A stretch of 64,000 bases of DNA, taken from the NCBI GenBank assembly GCA_002914845.1, contig JXTC01000032.1, positions 686,705 through 750,704 of the forward strand, read 5' to 3'. The notes below the pieces were generated by a model. That model searched no databases and was not told the DNA's origin. It worked only from the letters and a program-made list of their open reading frames with translations. Position numbers and translations under genes: made by a program. This document shows, in pieces, positions 1 through 10,884 of the stretch; position 1 is the stretch's first letter; each line of letters begins with the position of its first letter. The DNA is from Trema orientale (Eukaryota; Streptophyta; Magnoliopsida; Rosales; Cannabaceae).

Positions 1-539
1 TAATTTTCTTAACTTGCTTTGAATGGATTTATTCCTACTATTATTTGCCTACTTGTTGCTGGTTTTAGTTTATGTCCTGAAAGAAGAACAACTTTACGAA
101 TGAGGTATTAGTTTGGAATTTATTTGTCATTACTGTTTCTATTTTTCTAATGTGTCATATAACGTAACATTCAGTATATCTCTTCTCTTGGTTATCTAGT
201 TTTTTGACACATATTTATATATTGATATATTGATGTGCTTTTTATTAGTTTTGGTTTTGGATATATATATATATATATATATATGTACAACCGTATTTGG
301 ACTTTCATGTTTATATCTGTGTGTGCGTGTGCATATGTTTGCTTTTAGAGTTAAATGAGTATTGATAATAATAATTTGGGTGGGGTTTAGAAGCCTCCTT
401 AAACACGAGTTTTGAGTTCAATAGGATGGTTATGGTACAATATCTCCTCATCTTTTCTTTTCTTTTTATTATTAATTCCCAAATGCATTCACTCATTGTC
501 AATTGGTGTTGCTATTTTGGAATATATATCTTTTGACAG
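1..539. other. AT-rich non-coding DNA ahead of the DA1-like fragment
   Basis: I see no gene here. There is an (AT)n microsatellite near 261-284 and pyrimidine-rich stretches typical of plant introns. The segment ends in an acceptor-like CAG that leads directly into the first DA1-like exon, so it may be the remains of an intron of that gene. Confidence 0.5.
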
Positions 540-1553
540 ATTCCAACAAACCATGCTGGTCTTATTGAGGCACATCCATTTTGGATTCAGAAATACTGCC
601 TCTCTCACAAACATGATGGTACTCCTCGGTGCTGCAGCTGTGAGAGAACGGAGGTTAGTTATTTGTATCCTCTCCAGGAAATTTGACCATGCTTTTGCAA
701 ATATTTAATATCATGGTGCATGTTTTATTTTGCACAGCCACGGGACACACGGTATGTCACGCTTAATGATGGTCTAAAGTTTTGCCTAGAGTGCCTTAAC
801 TCTGCAATCATGGAGACCAGTGGATGCCAACCCCTTTATTCGAAAATACAAGAATTTTAGGTTTAAATATGAAACTGGAGCAGCAAGTTCCGTTACTCTT
901 GGTTGAAAGACAAGCACTAAATGAAGCCAAAGAGGGAGAAAGAAATGTAATGGCTTATGGTCAAACCGTCTTATTTCAATAAGTTGGCGTGTCAGATAGA
1001 CAATAAGTTTTTCTAGTTTATCTTTGCCTATGTTTACATTATATGCCTTTAAACTATCAAATGAGGTATAAATAGGTTTTTTAGCATCGAAAATTCATAA
1101 AAACAGGTTTGCATTCGTTCCTATGCTAAGGTTTAAGGAGTTAAAATGTCTAACTAATAGTTTTCTATGCTCCAGTTGTGTGGGATTGCATCTCTATCCA
1201 TAATAAGTCCTAGCATTAGTCTATTTGTTAAGCATTTTATCTTTTTTTGCTATGGTATGCCCCAATCTTACTGAATTTTTGTCATGGTCAGGGCCATTAT
1301 CACATTCCTGATACTAGAGGCCTCTGGCTTTCTGAGGAACAAACTTTCAGCACTGTAAGAGTTTTCTGGAAACTTTTTGTTCGTATTTCGTTATATTTTA
1401 AGAAACTTATATATACTGACCTAAAAAACATCAGATTTCAAGACGACCAAAGTTTGGAGCAGGAAACTGAGCCATGGATATGATAACGGAGCCCTACAAA
1501 CTAATACGTCCCTATGAGGTGGCTGCAATTCTAATCCTGTATGGACTCCCAAG
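540..1553 (+). pseudogene. DA1-family (LIM domain / peptidase) gene fragment, four broken exons
   Basis: Four GT/AG-bounded exon pieces lie at about 540-653, 738-947, 1292-1354 and 1435-1553. Read together they give the end of a LIM domain ([15 protein letters not shown], then PRCCSCER), the linker LLLVERQALNEAKEGE, and the block before the peptidase (TEPYKL, AILILYGLPR). That order is typical of plant DA1/DAR proteins, ubiquitin-dependent peptidases that limit the period of cell proliferation in organs. Two lesions are visible. A deletion of about 4 nt creates a TAG at 858-860, and a CGA to TGA change gives a stop at 1468-1470. The first LIM part and the HExxH peptidase exons are absent from the window. 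No function is expected. The family call is confident; the exact paralogue (DA1, DAR1 or DAR2) is not. Confidence 0.85.
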
Positions 1554-2683
1554 GTACTCTTCTTTTCTGGGCCCTTTGAACTAACTCAATATGTAAAATA
1601 CCATAAAATAAGTATCACGGAAGCCAAGTATATATTAGAACTTGTAAATATATGCCTTTGGAAAATTAGGAATATTGAGTTCCCAACTGGGTTTTGTTGG
1701 AACTTGTCAATCCTTTTTGGGTTAAGACAAAACCCTTTTCGAAATTCTACTATTTTCTCCATATTTGACTTTGAAATGGCGTACAATTAAAAAACTCTTC
1801 TCCCATTATTATTATTATTCTTATTTTTTTGCTTATTTTTTTTGGTGTGCTATTATTGATTTTTTTTTTTTTTGGGTTTCTCTTTCCCTTTATTTGGATT
1901 TATTCTTCTATGCACGTGAATGATCTTAAATTTTCAATTTTCGGGTTTTCTCTATTCTGTAATAGTTCTATTTTGTCTGGCAGATACTGCTCTCTGAATC
2001 GAAAGAAATAAAGGGTGTCTTTGTTTTTCTTTCTATATTGCGTCTTTCAATAGATTATTTATTTATTTTTACCCAGAATAAAGAAACAGGGGAAGAAAGA
2101 GAGGCCAGGAACACGAATATCTTTTGAAATGACACTATAAAACAGAATTTAAAAAAAAATAATGTTGCTTTTTGAGCGAGTTGGGATCATATCTGATCTG
2201 GGTATTCTCTACTTCTACCGTTCCTGCAGTTTGTTGATTTGTTAGAGTTGAGTCATTTTTCCACTATTTGATTCTCTAACCTTTTTTTCCTCCTTTAAAC
2301 CCAGATTAAAGCATTTAATTGTCATGTTGAGGTGGACCAAAGAATCTTTCTCTACATAGATATGTATATGTATGTGTGTGTATGTATTTATATAATTAGC
2401 TTTGTGGTGGTGAGAAGCTTTTGATGTTCAATTTCCAGCTTCTAGCTGGGACACTTGTGTAGCAAAAATGCTTGGTGGGTGTTTTGGCATTTTCTGTTAT
2501 CTTATTTCTTGATAATTGACATGGTTTTTGAGACCAAATCATTGGGAATAGAGCCGTGCTGTATACGTTTTCCTATCAAGTTAGTGGTGCTTTTCATGGT
2601 TCTACACAAAACCTTCTCCTTTGAACAATAATTGATGAAATGCTTTAGCATTTTTACCAAAATCATGTTGTTTGCTTATACAG
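1554..2683. other. Non-coding spacer between two gene fragments
   Basis: I see no coding signal. The stretch holds long T runs and short AT-rich repeats. The DA1 peptidase exon expected downstream of 1553 does not appear here, so the DA1-like copy stops at this point. Confidence 0.4.
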
Positions 2684-2865
2684 GTTGATCATCTAGTAAA
2701 CCAGACCATTTATTCAAGCAGAGCATTATACTGATAAAGGCCTGGAGTTATTACGACAGCCGTATATTGGGTGCTCATCATGGACTTATTTCATCTTATG
2801 CCTTGGAAACCTTGGTTCTTTATATATTTCGTGTCTTCGAAAATTCATTTTTTGGACCACTTGAG
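2684..2865 (+). pseudogene. PAP/OAS1-type nucleotidyltransferase exon fragment
   Basis: One exon bounded by CAG and GTAACT reads, in a single frame, IILIKAWSYYDSRILG then AHHGLISSYALETLVLYIF. This is the substrate-binding core of the plant PAP/OAS1 superfamily, poly(A)-polymerase/TUTase-like proteins. The first seven codons (VDHLVNQ) are one nucleotide out of frame with the rest, at about 2706, consistent with one deleted base. No other exon of this gene was found on either side. It is an isolated, dead fragment of a host gene unrelated to the DA1-like fragment 1.1 kb upstream. Confidence 0.75.
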
Positions 2866-2867
2866 GT

Positions 2868-2869
<2 letters not shown>

Positions 2870-2904
<35 letters not shown>

Positions 2905-2923
2905 ACTCTCTCTCTCTCTCTTC
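2870..2923. repeat. (CT)n microsatellite
   Basis: A nearly pure CT run directly follows the splice donor of the PAP/OAS1-like exon. Confidence 0.9.
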
Positions 2924-4955
2924 TTTTTATTTAAAAAAGTAGTTGACAATTTTGTTTTTATCTCTATAAATTCTTTTTCTTTTTAGCAAGTTTGACTAGG
3001 ACAATTTTTGTGTTAGTCTTTTGGGTTCTGTGCCCCTTAGTTCTCTCGCAAACGTAACACGTACATACAACTCATGTGAAGATTCTCGTTGGTAACTCAA
3101 AATTTTGCAATATGTCCAAATTGCCGTAGTATGTTGTTATTTGTTTAAAATATTAGGGATAGGGTTCTTTACTTTGATATCTCTATATCGGTCTTGATTA
3201 AATAGATGGTGATTGATGTAAGTACCGATCTTATGGTTTATAAACAAAATGTTTCTTATCTAGTTGACCTTTGATTCGTACTTTTTTTCCCTCTTTGGTG
3301 GTTTGTTCATGAATACCAAATTGTTTCTATATAGTCTAGTTTTAGTTTCTTCTTCGTGGTGATTTTATCTACTAGGTTGTTATGTGTGAAATTAAATTCT
3401 CGTATGTAATTGGGAATTCGCAGAGGGGTCATGGCTGACGAGGAATTCTAGACCTAGGTTATGTTCTGTTATCTTGAATTGAAATGTCAGATTTAAGTAA
3501 TGGTATTTAAGTTTGATGGTATCATCACTATGTTCTTTAAATTTGATTGGGTGCATACTTGATATATAACTAGTTTTGACATGTTATATTGGTAGCAATC
3601 ATCAAAGAATCTTGATGATCTTAAGTATCCGTTTCTGGAGAAGGAGAGAATTCCTATATATTCATGCTTCAACTTATTGATGTAAGTTAGGTCTATGTAG
3701 TAAGGAATTAGAGTGTTGTGTAGGTAAAATGATGTTTTCTAATGAACAACGACCTATATTCTAGTACAAAAGTCATTGAGTTTGCATTATTGCTGATCAT
3801 TTATAGTTCTTTTGGAACTGTATTGTATGCAATTATAAGATGCATGAATGGATTAATGGAATTGTTCAATTTTTTGCTTGAACTGTTCATAATCGTCGAA
3901 ACTTATAATGTGTGAATGGATTAGTGGAATTATTCATTCTTTTGATTGAACTGTTCATAATTGTCGGAACTTGTAATGTGGATCCATTCTTTCACTTGTG
4001 GTTGATGCCTAAATTATTCTGTGTTGAACTAAGAGTGAAATACTGGATATGTTAATTTGGATATGTTATTTACATTTTACGAAGCATATGCGAGCATACT
4101 TGTTGTAACTGATGACTATTATACTTGGGATTTTTGTTTAAAATAGTGAGTGAGCACGCCTTTTTTGAATTGTGTGTTGTTGCTTCAATGGGTTTGAACA
4201 GAGTTCGTTGGTGAGCAACTTGGGGAGGAATGCAGAAAAATGGAATAAGCTTTCAAATATATTTAGTTTGCATCTGAAGTGCGAGTATATCTTAACAGTA
4301 CTTATTACTTGCCCTTTCTCATTGTCATGTACAACTTTTAATCTCTCTTATTATGCAGAATAGGATGGGAAAGAGGAAGAGAAAAACACACTTGAACCAG
4401 TTGATGTTGGATGTAAAAAATTTTCAGTTCTACTGATTTAAGGAGAAAGTAAGTAACAATCTTCTTATGATCTCATTGTCATTCGAATTAACAAGATAGG
4501 AATTAATGCCAACCTTTTATCTTTCTGGCAAGCATTAGTAGCATACAAACACTTCTATTAATATGGCACCATTCAATAGATGGGCACTTGTTTCAGTATG
4601 TTGTTTTAATATATACATACTCCGTTTCAAATATTTTAATTTTATAAAATTTTAGGATCATTAAATTATTTGAATTGACTTTATAGCTGATTGTATGGTT
4701 ACATGACTTCTTTGGTTTTTTTAAATGTTTATTTGATCTTTTGACTTTTAAAGTTTAGGAATTAACTGTGATTCGAGAATAAGGATAAGGATGTCTTCAC
4801 CTGGAGCGTATTTAGATTTTAAAGCACGTATATAGCCAGTGAACTCCATGCCCATGTGCATTTTACAAGAGTGCTCTCTCATGCCACTCAATGCTCTCTT
4901 TCATGCCGCTTTTGTTTTGGATCCTCAATGACCAATTGTTGGGACTCTGTTAGTT

Positions 4956-5000
<45 letters not shown>

Positions 5001-5628
5001 CTGAGTGTAATCCTTTTTGTCATTTGGATGTTTACCTATCATGAATTTTGATTCTATTTGAAATTTGAATGAGTTTCACTGTTTTTTCAACCTTAACATT
5101 TCTGTCTTGGTCCAGTATATTATTTATTTATTTTTAATTATTTTTATTTTATTTTAATTTATTTTTCAGTTGATCCTTGTTGTGTCTGTTCATGATCATT
5201 AGTCTTCTTGTCATATTGAATCTTATACTATACATGAGCTAAAATATATCTCCATTAATATTGAGGCTTGTCATATTATTTTTCAACCCACAACCATCTG
5301 TTTACTCTTGTTTTCTTATCCTAGCATTTGTTTAATGGTTGTAGCATATTGAAAATTTGTAAACTTTCTGATGACCACAAGTCAATTTCATGTCTCAACT
5401 GCGGTTTCTAGGTCTGCAAAGTATTGGGCACCATGGGCAAAGAGGGCTACCCGATATAGTGTGTGAAAGCTAACCTTGAGTAATTTGCTGGGATGTAGCT
5501 ATCACTATGTCTTGGAAAATCTACCGAGGAAGAGGGCTACCACTTTATCTGTGTGAAAGCTATTGTCTTTGGTTACTGCTGAGTGCGAGGTTATTTTCAA
5601 GAAAAAAAGTGTGAAGTAGCCAATTTAG
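2924..5628. other. Non-coding AT-rich region up to the assembly gap
   Basis: No gene could be supported. Two short exon-like open stretches (about 3597-3679 and 4201-4285) have acceptor- and donor-like borders but match nothing I recognise. An imperfect direct repeat of about 93 bp lies at about 5433-5570, where AGAGGGCTACC and GTGTGAAAGCTA recur. A (CT)n(AT)n tract lies at about 4953-5000. Confidence 0.4.
3836..3985 (+). repeat. 68-bp tandem duplication
   Basis: Two head-to-tail copies, starting near 3845 and 3913, share TGAATGGATTA, GAACTGTTCATAAT and GTCG.AACTT, with a few substitutions. No coding role is visible. Confidence 0.7.
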
Positions 5629-5805
5629 NNNNNNNNNNNNNNNNNNNNNNNNNNNNNNNNNNNNNNNNNNNNNNNNNNNNNNNNNNNNNNNNNNNNNNNN
5701 NNNNNNNNNNNNNNNNNNNNNNNNNNNNNNNNNNNNNNNNNNNNNNNNNNNNNNNNNNNNNNNNNNNNNNNNNNNNNNNNNNNNNNNNNNNNNNNNNNNN
5801 NNNNN
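5629..5805. other. Assembly gap (177 N)
   Basis: A run of N. Its real length and content are unknown, so features reaching it (from about 5400 and 5806) could be incomplete. Confidence 1.
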
Positions 5806-6194
5806 TCTGAGATGACTTCAAATTGGATCATGTGCTTATACCATTACTCAGATTCTTTGATAATTTGCATAGAGGTTCAGTGGTCACACATGCACTTATT
5901 AGTTTTATCTCAATTTTTTACAAAATGTTTCTTGCTCACTATCAACTATTTGTTTCTATGCTTCAATTGTTTAATGATCATTAACATTCACAAATGGGTC
6001 TCTAAAAATTGATTTGATCATCTGCTTTTTATCTCTCTAGTCATTTTACCTTGTCAGGTCTTTGTTTGTCTATCTTTTGTTATATTTTTTAGTAATACTT
6101 TCTTCCCATCGCATGCTTTATTTAGTTTAATTGTTTTCCATTCTCTCTTATTATCAAGCCTTTTATTTTTATTTTTATTTTTTTTTGTCTCTAC

Positions 6195-6324
6195 ATGTTC
6201 AAATTCGCTATATTTGAGGGCAATAAACCTGCAAATTCACTGATCTCATCTTTCTCTATTTCCCAAATTGATTTGAGTTTAAGGAACCTCAATCCATTCC
6301 CGCTTCGTATCTGTGCTCGAAGAG
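6195..6324 (+). pseudogene. First-exon copy A, transit-peptide-like
   Basis: An ATG opens 43 codons ending CGA AGA G, followed by a good donor GTAAGC. The peptide (starts MFKFAIFEGNKPANSL, ends LRICARRG) is rich in Ser, Leu, Asn and Arg with few acidic residues, which resembles an organellar targeting presequence. That is an inference from composition only. It ends in phase 1, and the exon-like block at 7344-7488 continues in the matching phase, so both may belong to one old gene. I cannot name the product. It is probably inactive because the downstream exon carries a stop. Confidence 0.4.
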
Positions 6325-6480
6325 GTAAGCGTGATCCTTGCATTCTCTATCTCTGGTTCGTTTTCATCTTTTTTTGGGCGTGAAAACCTATGTCAGTGAA
6401 TTTTGATTGAGTTCTATTTTTACTTTTACATGAAATTTGTTGAAAAACAAGGATTTGATCATTTTTCGCAATTCCTCCTT

Positions 6481-7343
6481 TTGTTGTTTTAAATTTATTG
6501 GTTTTTGTTTAAAGTTGAGCTTTGTGGAGAGAGTTATAGATTTTTTTTTAAATTTAAATTTTCTACTCGAGTTTTCTTATTCTTGTATTTGCTATTATGA
6601 TATGTATTTGAGTAACATTTGTGATTGTGTTTGAAGGAATGAGTAGTTTAATCGATTATTTTGTTTTTGTGGAATTTCAGTGCTTAAAACATGCTCTACT
6701 TAAAGTAATTGAATAGCTAGCTATGGGTTACGTTTATGTAATCTCGTGTTATTGAAAGGTGTTTTTAAGATCAACCATCCCGAGGCAGAACCTAGAGCAA
6801 AAAAAAAATAATAATAAAAGAAAAATAAACTCACTGCTCTAAAAATTTTGTACTTTCAACTATTTTTATGGAATTTCAATGCTTAAAACTTGCACAACTT
6901 AAAGTAACTGTGTAGCTAATCATGGGTTACATATCTGTATTTTTTTTTTGAGAAAATATATTCGAAGTCTTTTCTTATTTTTTCTCAAATTATACTTCAT
7001 ATAAGCCTTTTAACAATTCAGGTTTAGTAGATGAGGTTTTACTAACAATCTTTTTGCACTATGATGCCTTCAGTCTTATAATTGGTGGTAAAGAGTAAAT
7101 TTTGCGATAGTTTTGTTGGTTAAAATTTTACCAAGTAAAATGTAAAAGAACATTCTTGTTTGCTATGTCTTGCGTAGTTATGGTTTTTTTTATTATTAAA
7201 TAATATGGATTGTAAAATTTCTTAGCTTTAGCACAAGTGCTTGAGTTGTGTGGTTTATAACATATGATATTGTTATATATGCTTTTTTGATCCTTTTCTC
7301 AATTCTTAAACATTTAATTAGGTTTCATCTTTTTTTACTACAG
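6481..7343. other. Intron-like AT-rich spacer
   Basis: This lies between first-exon copy A and the next exon-like block. It is T-rich with no recognisable gene. Short internal similarities exist, such as GCTTAAAACATGC near 6681 and GCTTAAAACTTGC near 6881. Confidence 0.4.
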
Positions 7344-7488
7344 ATGATGAATGTCTTGACTTTACAGCTAAGAAACTCTAAACTGATGTGGAGGATAAGT
7401 CTTTTCTGATGTCTAAAAGAGGTGCACTTACATACAAGATCAGTCCAGAAGGGCTCAGGTCTCTTGCAGTCTTGATATACAAGAAAAG
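7344..7488 (+). pseudogene. Exon-like block following copy A, with a stop
   Basis: The block is bounded by TACAG and GTAATTT. Joined in phase to copy A it reads DDECLDFTAKKL, stop, TDVEDKSFLMSKRGALTYK and then ISPEGLRSLAVLIYKK. The block is plausible as an old coding exon because a single TAA interrupts an otherwise open frame with good splice borders. I do not recognise the family. Confidence 0.4.
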
Positions 7489-7758
7489 GTAATTTAATAT
7501 TTTCTATTGATCTCATTATTAATTCCAACTAAGGAATAAGCTGAATTCAGCATCACATAAAGGTAATTTGCACTTGCACGTACAATGTGTGAGAAAATTA
7601 AAAGTTTTGATCATTTTTTTTTTCTCTATAGTCTTTTTTGTCTAGTTTTTCTTATATTTTATAGTAATACTTTCCTCCCATTGCATGCTTTGATTGTTCT
7701 CTTTGTTTTCCATTCTCTCTTGTTGTCTAGCCCTTTACTTTTCGTTTTTGGTCTGTGC

Positions 7759-7887
7759 ATGTTAGAATCTGCTATGTTGAGGGCAAATAGACTTGCAAAT
7801 TCATTAATCCCGTCTTCCTCTGCTTCCCAAATCAATAGAGTTTTAAGGAACGTCAATCGATTCCCATTTTTTCTCTGTATTTGAAGA
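7759..7887 (+). pseudogene. First-exon copy B, carrying a stop shared with the array
   Basis: This is the second copy of the transit-peptide-like exon (MLESAMLRANRLANSL, then SSSASQINRVLRN). The CGA codon of copy A is TGA here, directly before AGAGGTAATG. Nearly every unit of the downstream array has the same changed form, TGTATTTGAAGAGGTAATG, but lacks the 5' part of this exon. This suggests that copy B, not copy A, gave rise to the array. It is non-functional as a coding exon. Confidence 0.5.
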
Positions 7888-10868
7888 GGTAATGTAATCC
7901 ATGCGTTCTCAATCTGTAGTTTGTTTTCATCTTTTTTGTGTGGGGAAGTCAGAATACAGTGAATCTTGCTTCAGTTTTATTTTTATTATTTACATGAATT
8001 CTATTGAAGAACAAGAGTTTGATTCTCTTTGTATTCCTATTTTGAGTTATTAGTTTATCCACTATTATGGTAATACTACTAAACATACTTGTTGAGAAAG
8101 AGAAACAATTGTTGTTCATTTATTTAAGATATTTTATTTTATTTGTTCTTAAATGTTTTCTATAGTTTTCTTTCTGTTTTTTTAATATTTGTTAATTCTT
8201 AAATTTTAGGGATTGATTGTGACTCGAAAGTGTGTACAGGAAGGCTACAAGGTGTATTATGTCTTCATTTGGAGCGACAGCCGACCTGCACTTATGAGGA
8301 CTCATTTCTTTCACTTCACTCTGTCTTAGATCGACGCAATTTTGGGACTCTGTTATTTCCTCCTCTCTCTCTTTCTCTCTCTTTCTAATACAGTCGTGAG
8401 GAGATTAAATTGAAAGATACAAAGAACGTCACTTATGGTAACTAAGATGAAAATAGGTTTCACTTTAAACTATTCGTATAACCTATAAGATTTACTTTTA
8501 AAACCATGATATCAATATTGGTTATCGAGTACTTCACATGTGCATGCACTTTCCCTGTTATATAAGTTTATTCCTTAAGTTATTGATTGCTATAGTATCA
8601 GCTGTCCTAACTTTCTAATATATATTGGTTATCGTGTAAGTTATTGATTGCAATTTAATTCATGATATGAATATTAGTTATCGTGTACTTTATAAATTTA
8701 TTCTTCAAGTTATTGATTGTTGCAGTATCAGCTCTCATAACTTTCTAATATGTATTAGTTTTTTCTTTATTGTAGTACTTTAAATACCAATATTAAATGT
8801 TTTGATCCTCATCGAGATCATTTATGATTTCGATTTCCATTTTATCTCTGTATTTGAAGAGATAATATAATCTATATGTTCTCTATCTTTGGTTTGTTTT
8901 TCTTCTTTTTTGTGTGGAAGAGTCTGACTACATTGAATCTTTATTCAGTTCTGTTTTTACTTTTACAGGAATTCTGTTGAAGAATAAGAGTTTGATCTTT
9001 TTTGTACTCCTCCCTTGGGTTTTTAGTTTATCCACTATTGTGGTAATACTATTAAACATACTTGCTGGGAAAGAGAAAGAATTATTATTTATTAGTCTAA
9101 GATATTTTATTTTATTTGTCCTTAAATATTTTCTTTAGTTTTCTTTATGTTTCTTTAATATTTGTTAATTCATAAATTTTAGGGATTGATTGTGACTCAG
9201 GAATGTATATAGGAAGGCTACTAAGTGGATTATGTCTTCATTTGGAGCGACAGCCGAGTATGAGGACTTCTTTCTTTCGCTTCACTCTATTATGGGTCGA
9301 TGCAATTTCCCTACTCCGTTAGTTCTTCTTTCTCTCTGTCTCTAATACATTCCTGATGAGATTAAATTACATGATTCAAATGTCGTCACTTATGTTAACT
9401 AAGATGAAAATAAGTCGCACTTTAAACTATGTGTATAACATATAAGATTCTACTTTTAAAACTATGATACTAATATTGGTTATTGTGTACTTGATATATG
9501 TATGTGCTTTCCCTGTTCTATAAGTTTTTTCTTTAAATTATTAATTGCAATAGTATAAGCGGTCATAACCTTCTAATGTATATTGGTTATTGTTTAAGTT
9601 ATTGATTACAATTTAAACAATGCATGTACTTGTAAGATTCTACTTTTAAAACCATGATATAAGTATTAGTTATTGTATACTTCATATATGTATGTGCGTT
9701 CTCTGTTCTATGAGTTCATTTAAGTTATTTACTATGTTTTCAGCTGTCATGTCTTTCTAATATATATTAGGTTTTTTTTTTTAATTGTAGCATTTTAAAT
9801 ACCAATATTACATCCTTTGATCTTTATCAGGATCATTTATGATATTGATTTCCATTTTGTCTCTGTATTTGAAGAGGTAATGTAATTCCTGCGTTCTCTA
9901 TTTCTGGTTTGTTTTTCATCTTTTTTGTATGGGGAAGTCTGAATATGGTGAATCTTGATTAAGTTCTGCTTTTACTCTTACATGAATTCTGTTGAAGAAC
10001 AAGAGTTTGATCCTTTTTGTATTCCTTTTTTGGATTTTTAGTTTATCCACTATTGTCATAATACTACTAATCGTACTTGTTGTAGAAGAGAAACAATTAT
10101 TGTTTATTTGTTTAAGATATTTTATTTTATTTTTCCTTAAATGTTTTCTTTAATTTTTCCTTAAATGTTTTCTTTAATTTTCTTCATGTTTATTTAATAT
10201 TTTTAATTCTTAAATTTTAGGGATTGATTGTACCTCAGAATTGTGTATCGGAAGGCTACTAGGTCGATTATGTCTTTATTTAGAGCGACAACCGACCTGC
10301 ACTTTCGAGGACTTCTCTTTTACTTTACTCAGTCTTGGATCGACAAAATTTTGGGACTCAGTTAGTTCCTCCTCCTATCTTTCTCTTTCTAATACAATCT
10401 TGAGGAGATTAAATTGGAAGATTCAAATGTCGTCACTTATAGTAACTAAGATGAAAATAGGTTGCTCTTAAACTATGCATATAACCTATAAGATTCTACT
10501 TTCAAAACCATGATATCAATATTGGTTATCATATACTTCATATATGCATGCGCTTTCCTTGTTCTATAACTTTATTCTTAAAGTTATTGGATGCTATAGT
10601 ATCAGCTATCGTAACTTTCTAATATATATTGGTTATCCTGTAAATAATTGATTGCAATTTAAACCATGCATGTACTTGTAAGATTCTATTTTCAAAACCA
10701 TGATATGAATATTGTTTATCGTGTACTTCATATATATATGCGTGTTTCCTATGCTATAAGTTTATTACTTAAGTCACTGAATGCTACAGTATTAGATGTC
10801 ATGACTTTTTAATATATATTAGTTTTTCTCTTTATTGTGGTATTTTAAATACCATTATTACATCCTTT

Positions 10869-10884
10869 GATCCTTATCAGGATC
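10869..10884. repeat. Palindrome present once per array unit (example)
   Basis: GATCCTTATCAGGATC is an inverted repeat with 6-bp arms and a 4-base loop. It recurs with small changes in almost every unit, always upstream of ATTTATGATATCGATTCCC. Many units keep it perfect; some are damaged (for example near 14978, 20259 and 22128). Confidence 0.8.

Larger units (their letters stand above)
6005..8060 (+). repeat. Tandem duplication of a gene 5' end (two copies, about 1.57 kb apart)
   Basis: About 6005-6480 and about 7600-8060 are diverged copies of the same segment: an upstream flank (AGTAATACTTTC, TTTTCCATTCTCTCTT), a short first exon, a splice donor and the start of an intron. After about 6480 the first copy continues into unrelated sequence, while the second runs straight into the 1.03-kb array. 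The intron part (GTGAATTTTGATT, then a weak GAA.AACAAG..TTTGATC) is the same sequence that recurs in every array unit. These two copies therefore look like the founder of the array. Confidence 0.7.

Noticed and set aside
7585..7884. Long open frame covering the upstream flank and copy B
   Set aside because: Only the last part (from 7759) matches the duplicated first exon. The upstream part is T-rich flank and is not open in the homologous 6.0-kb copy.
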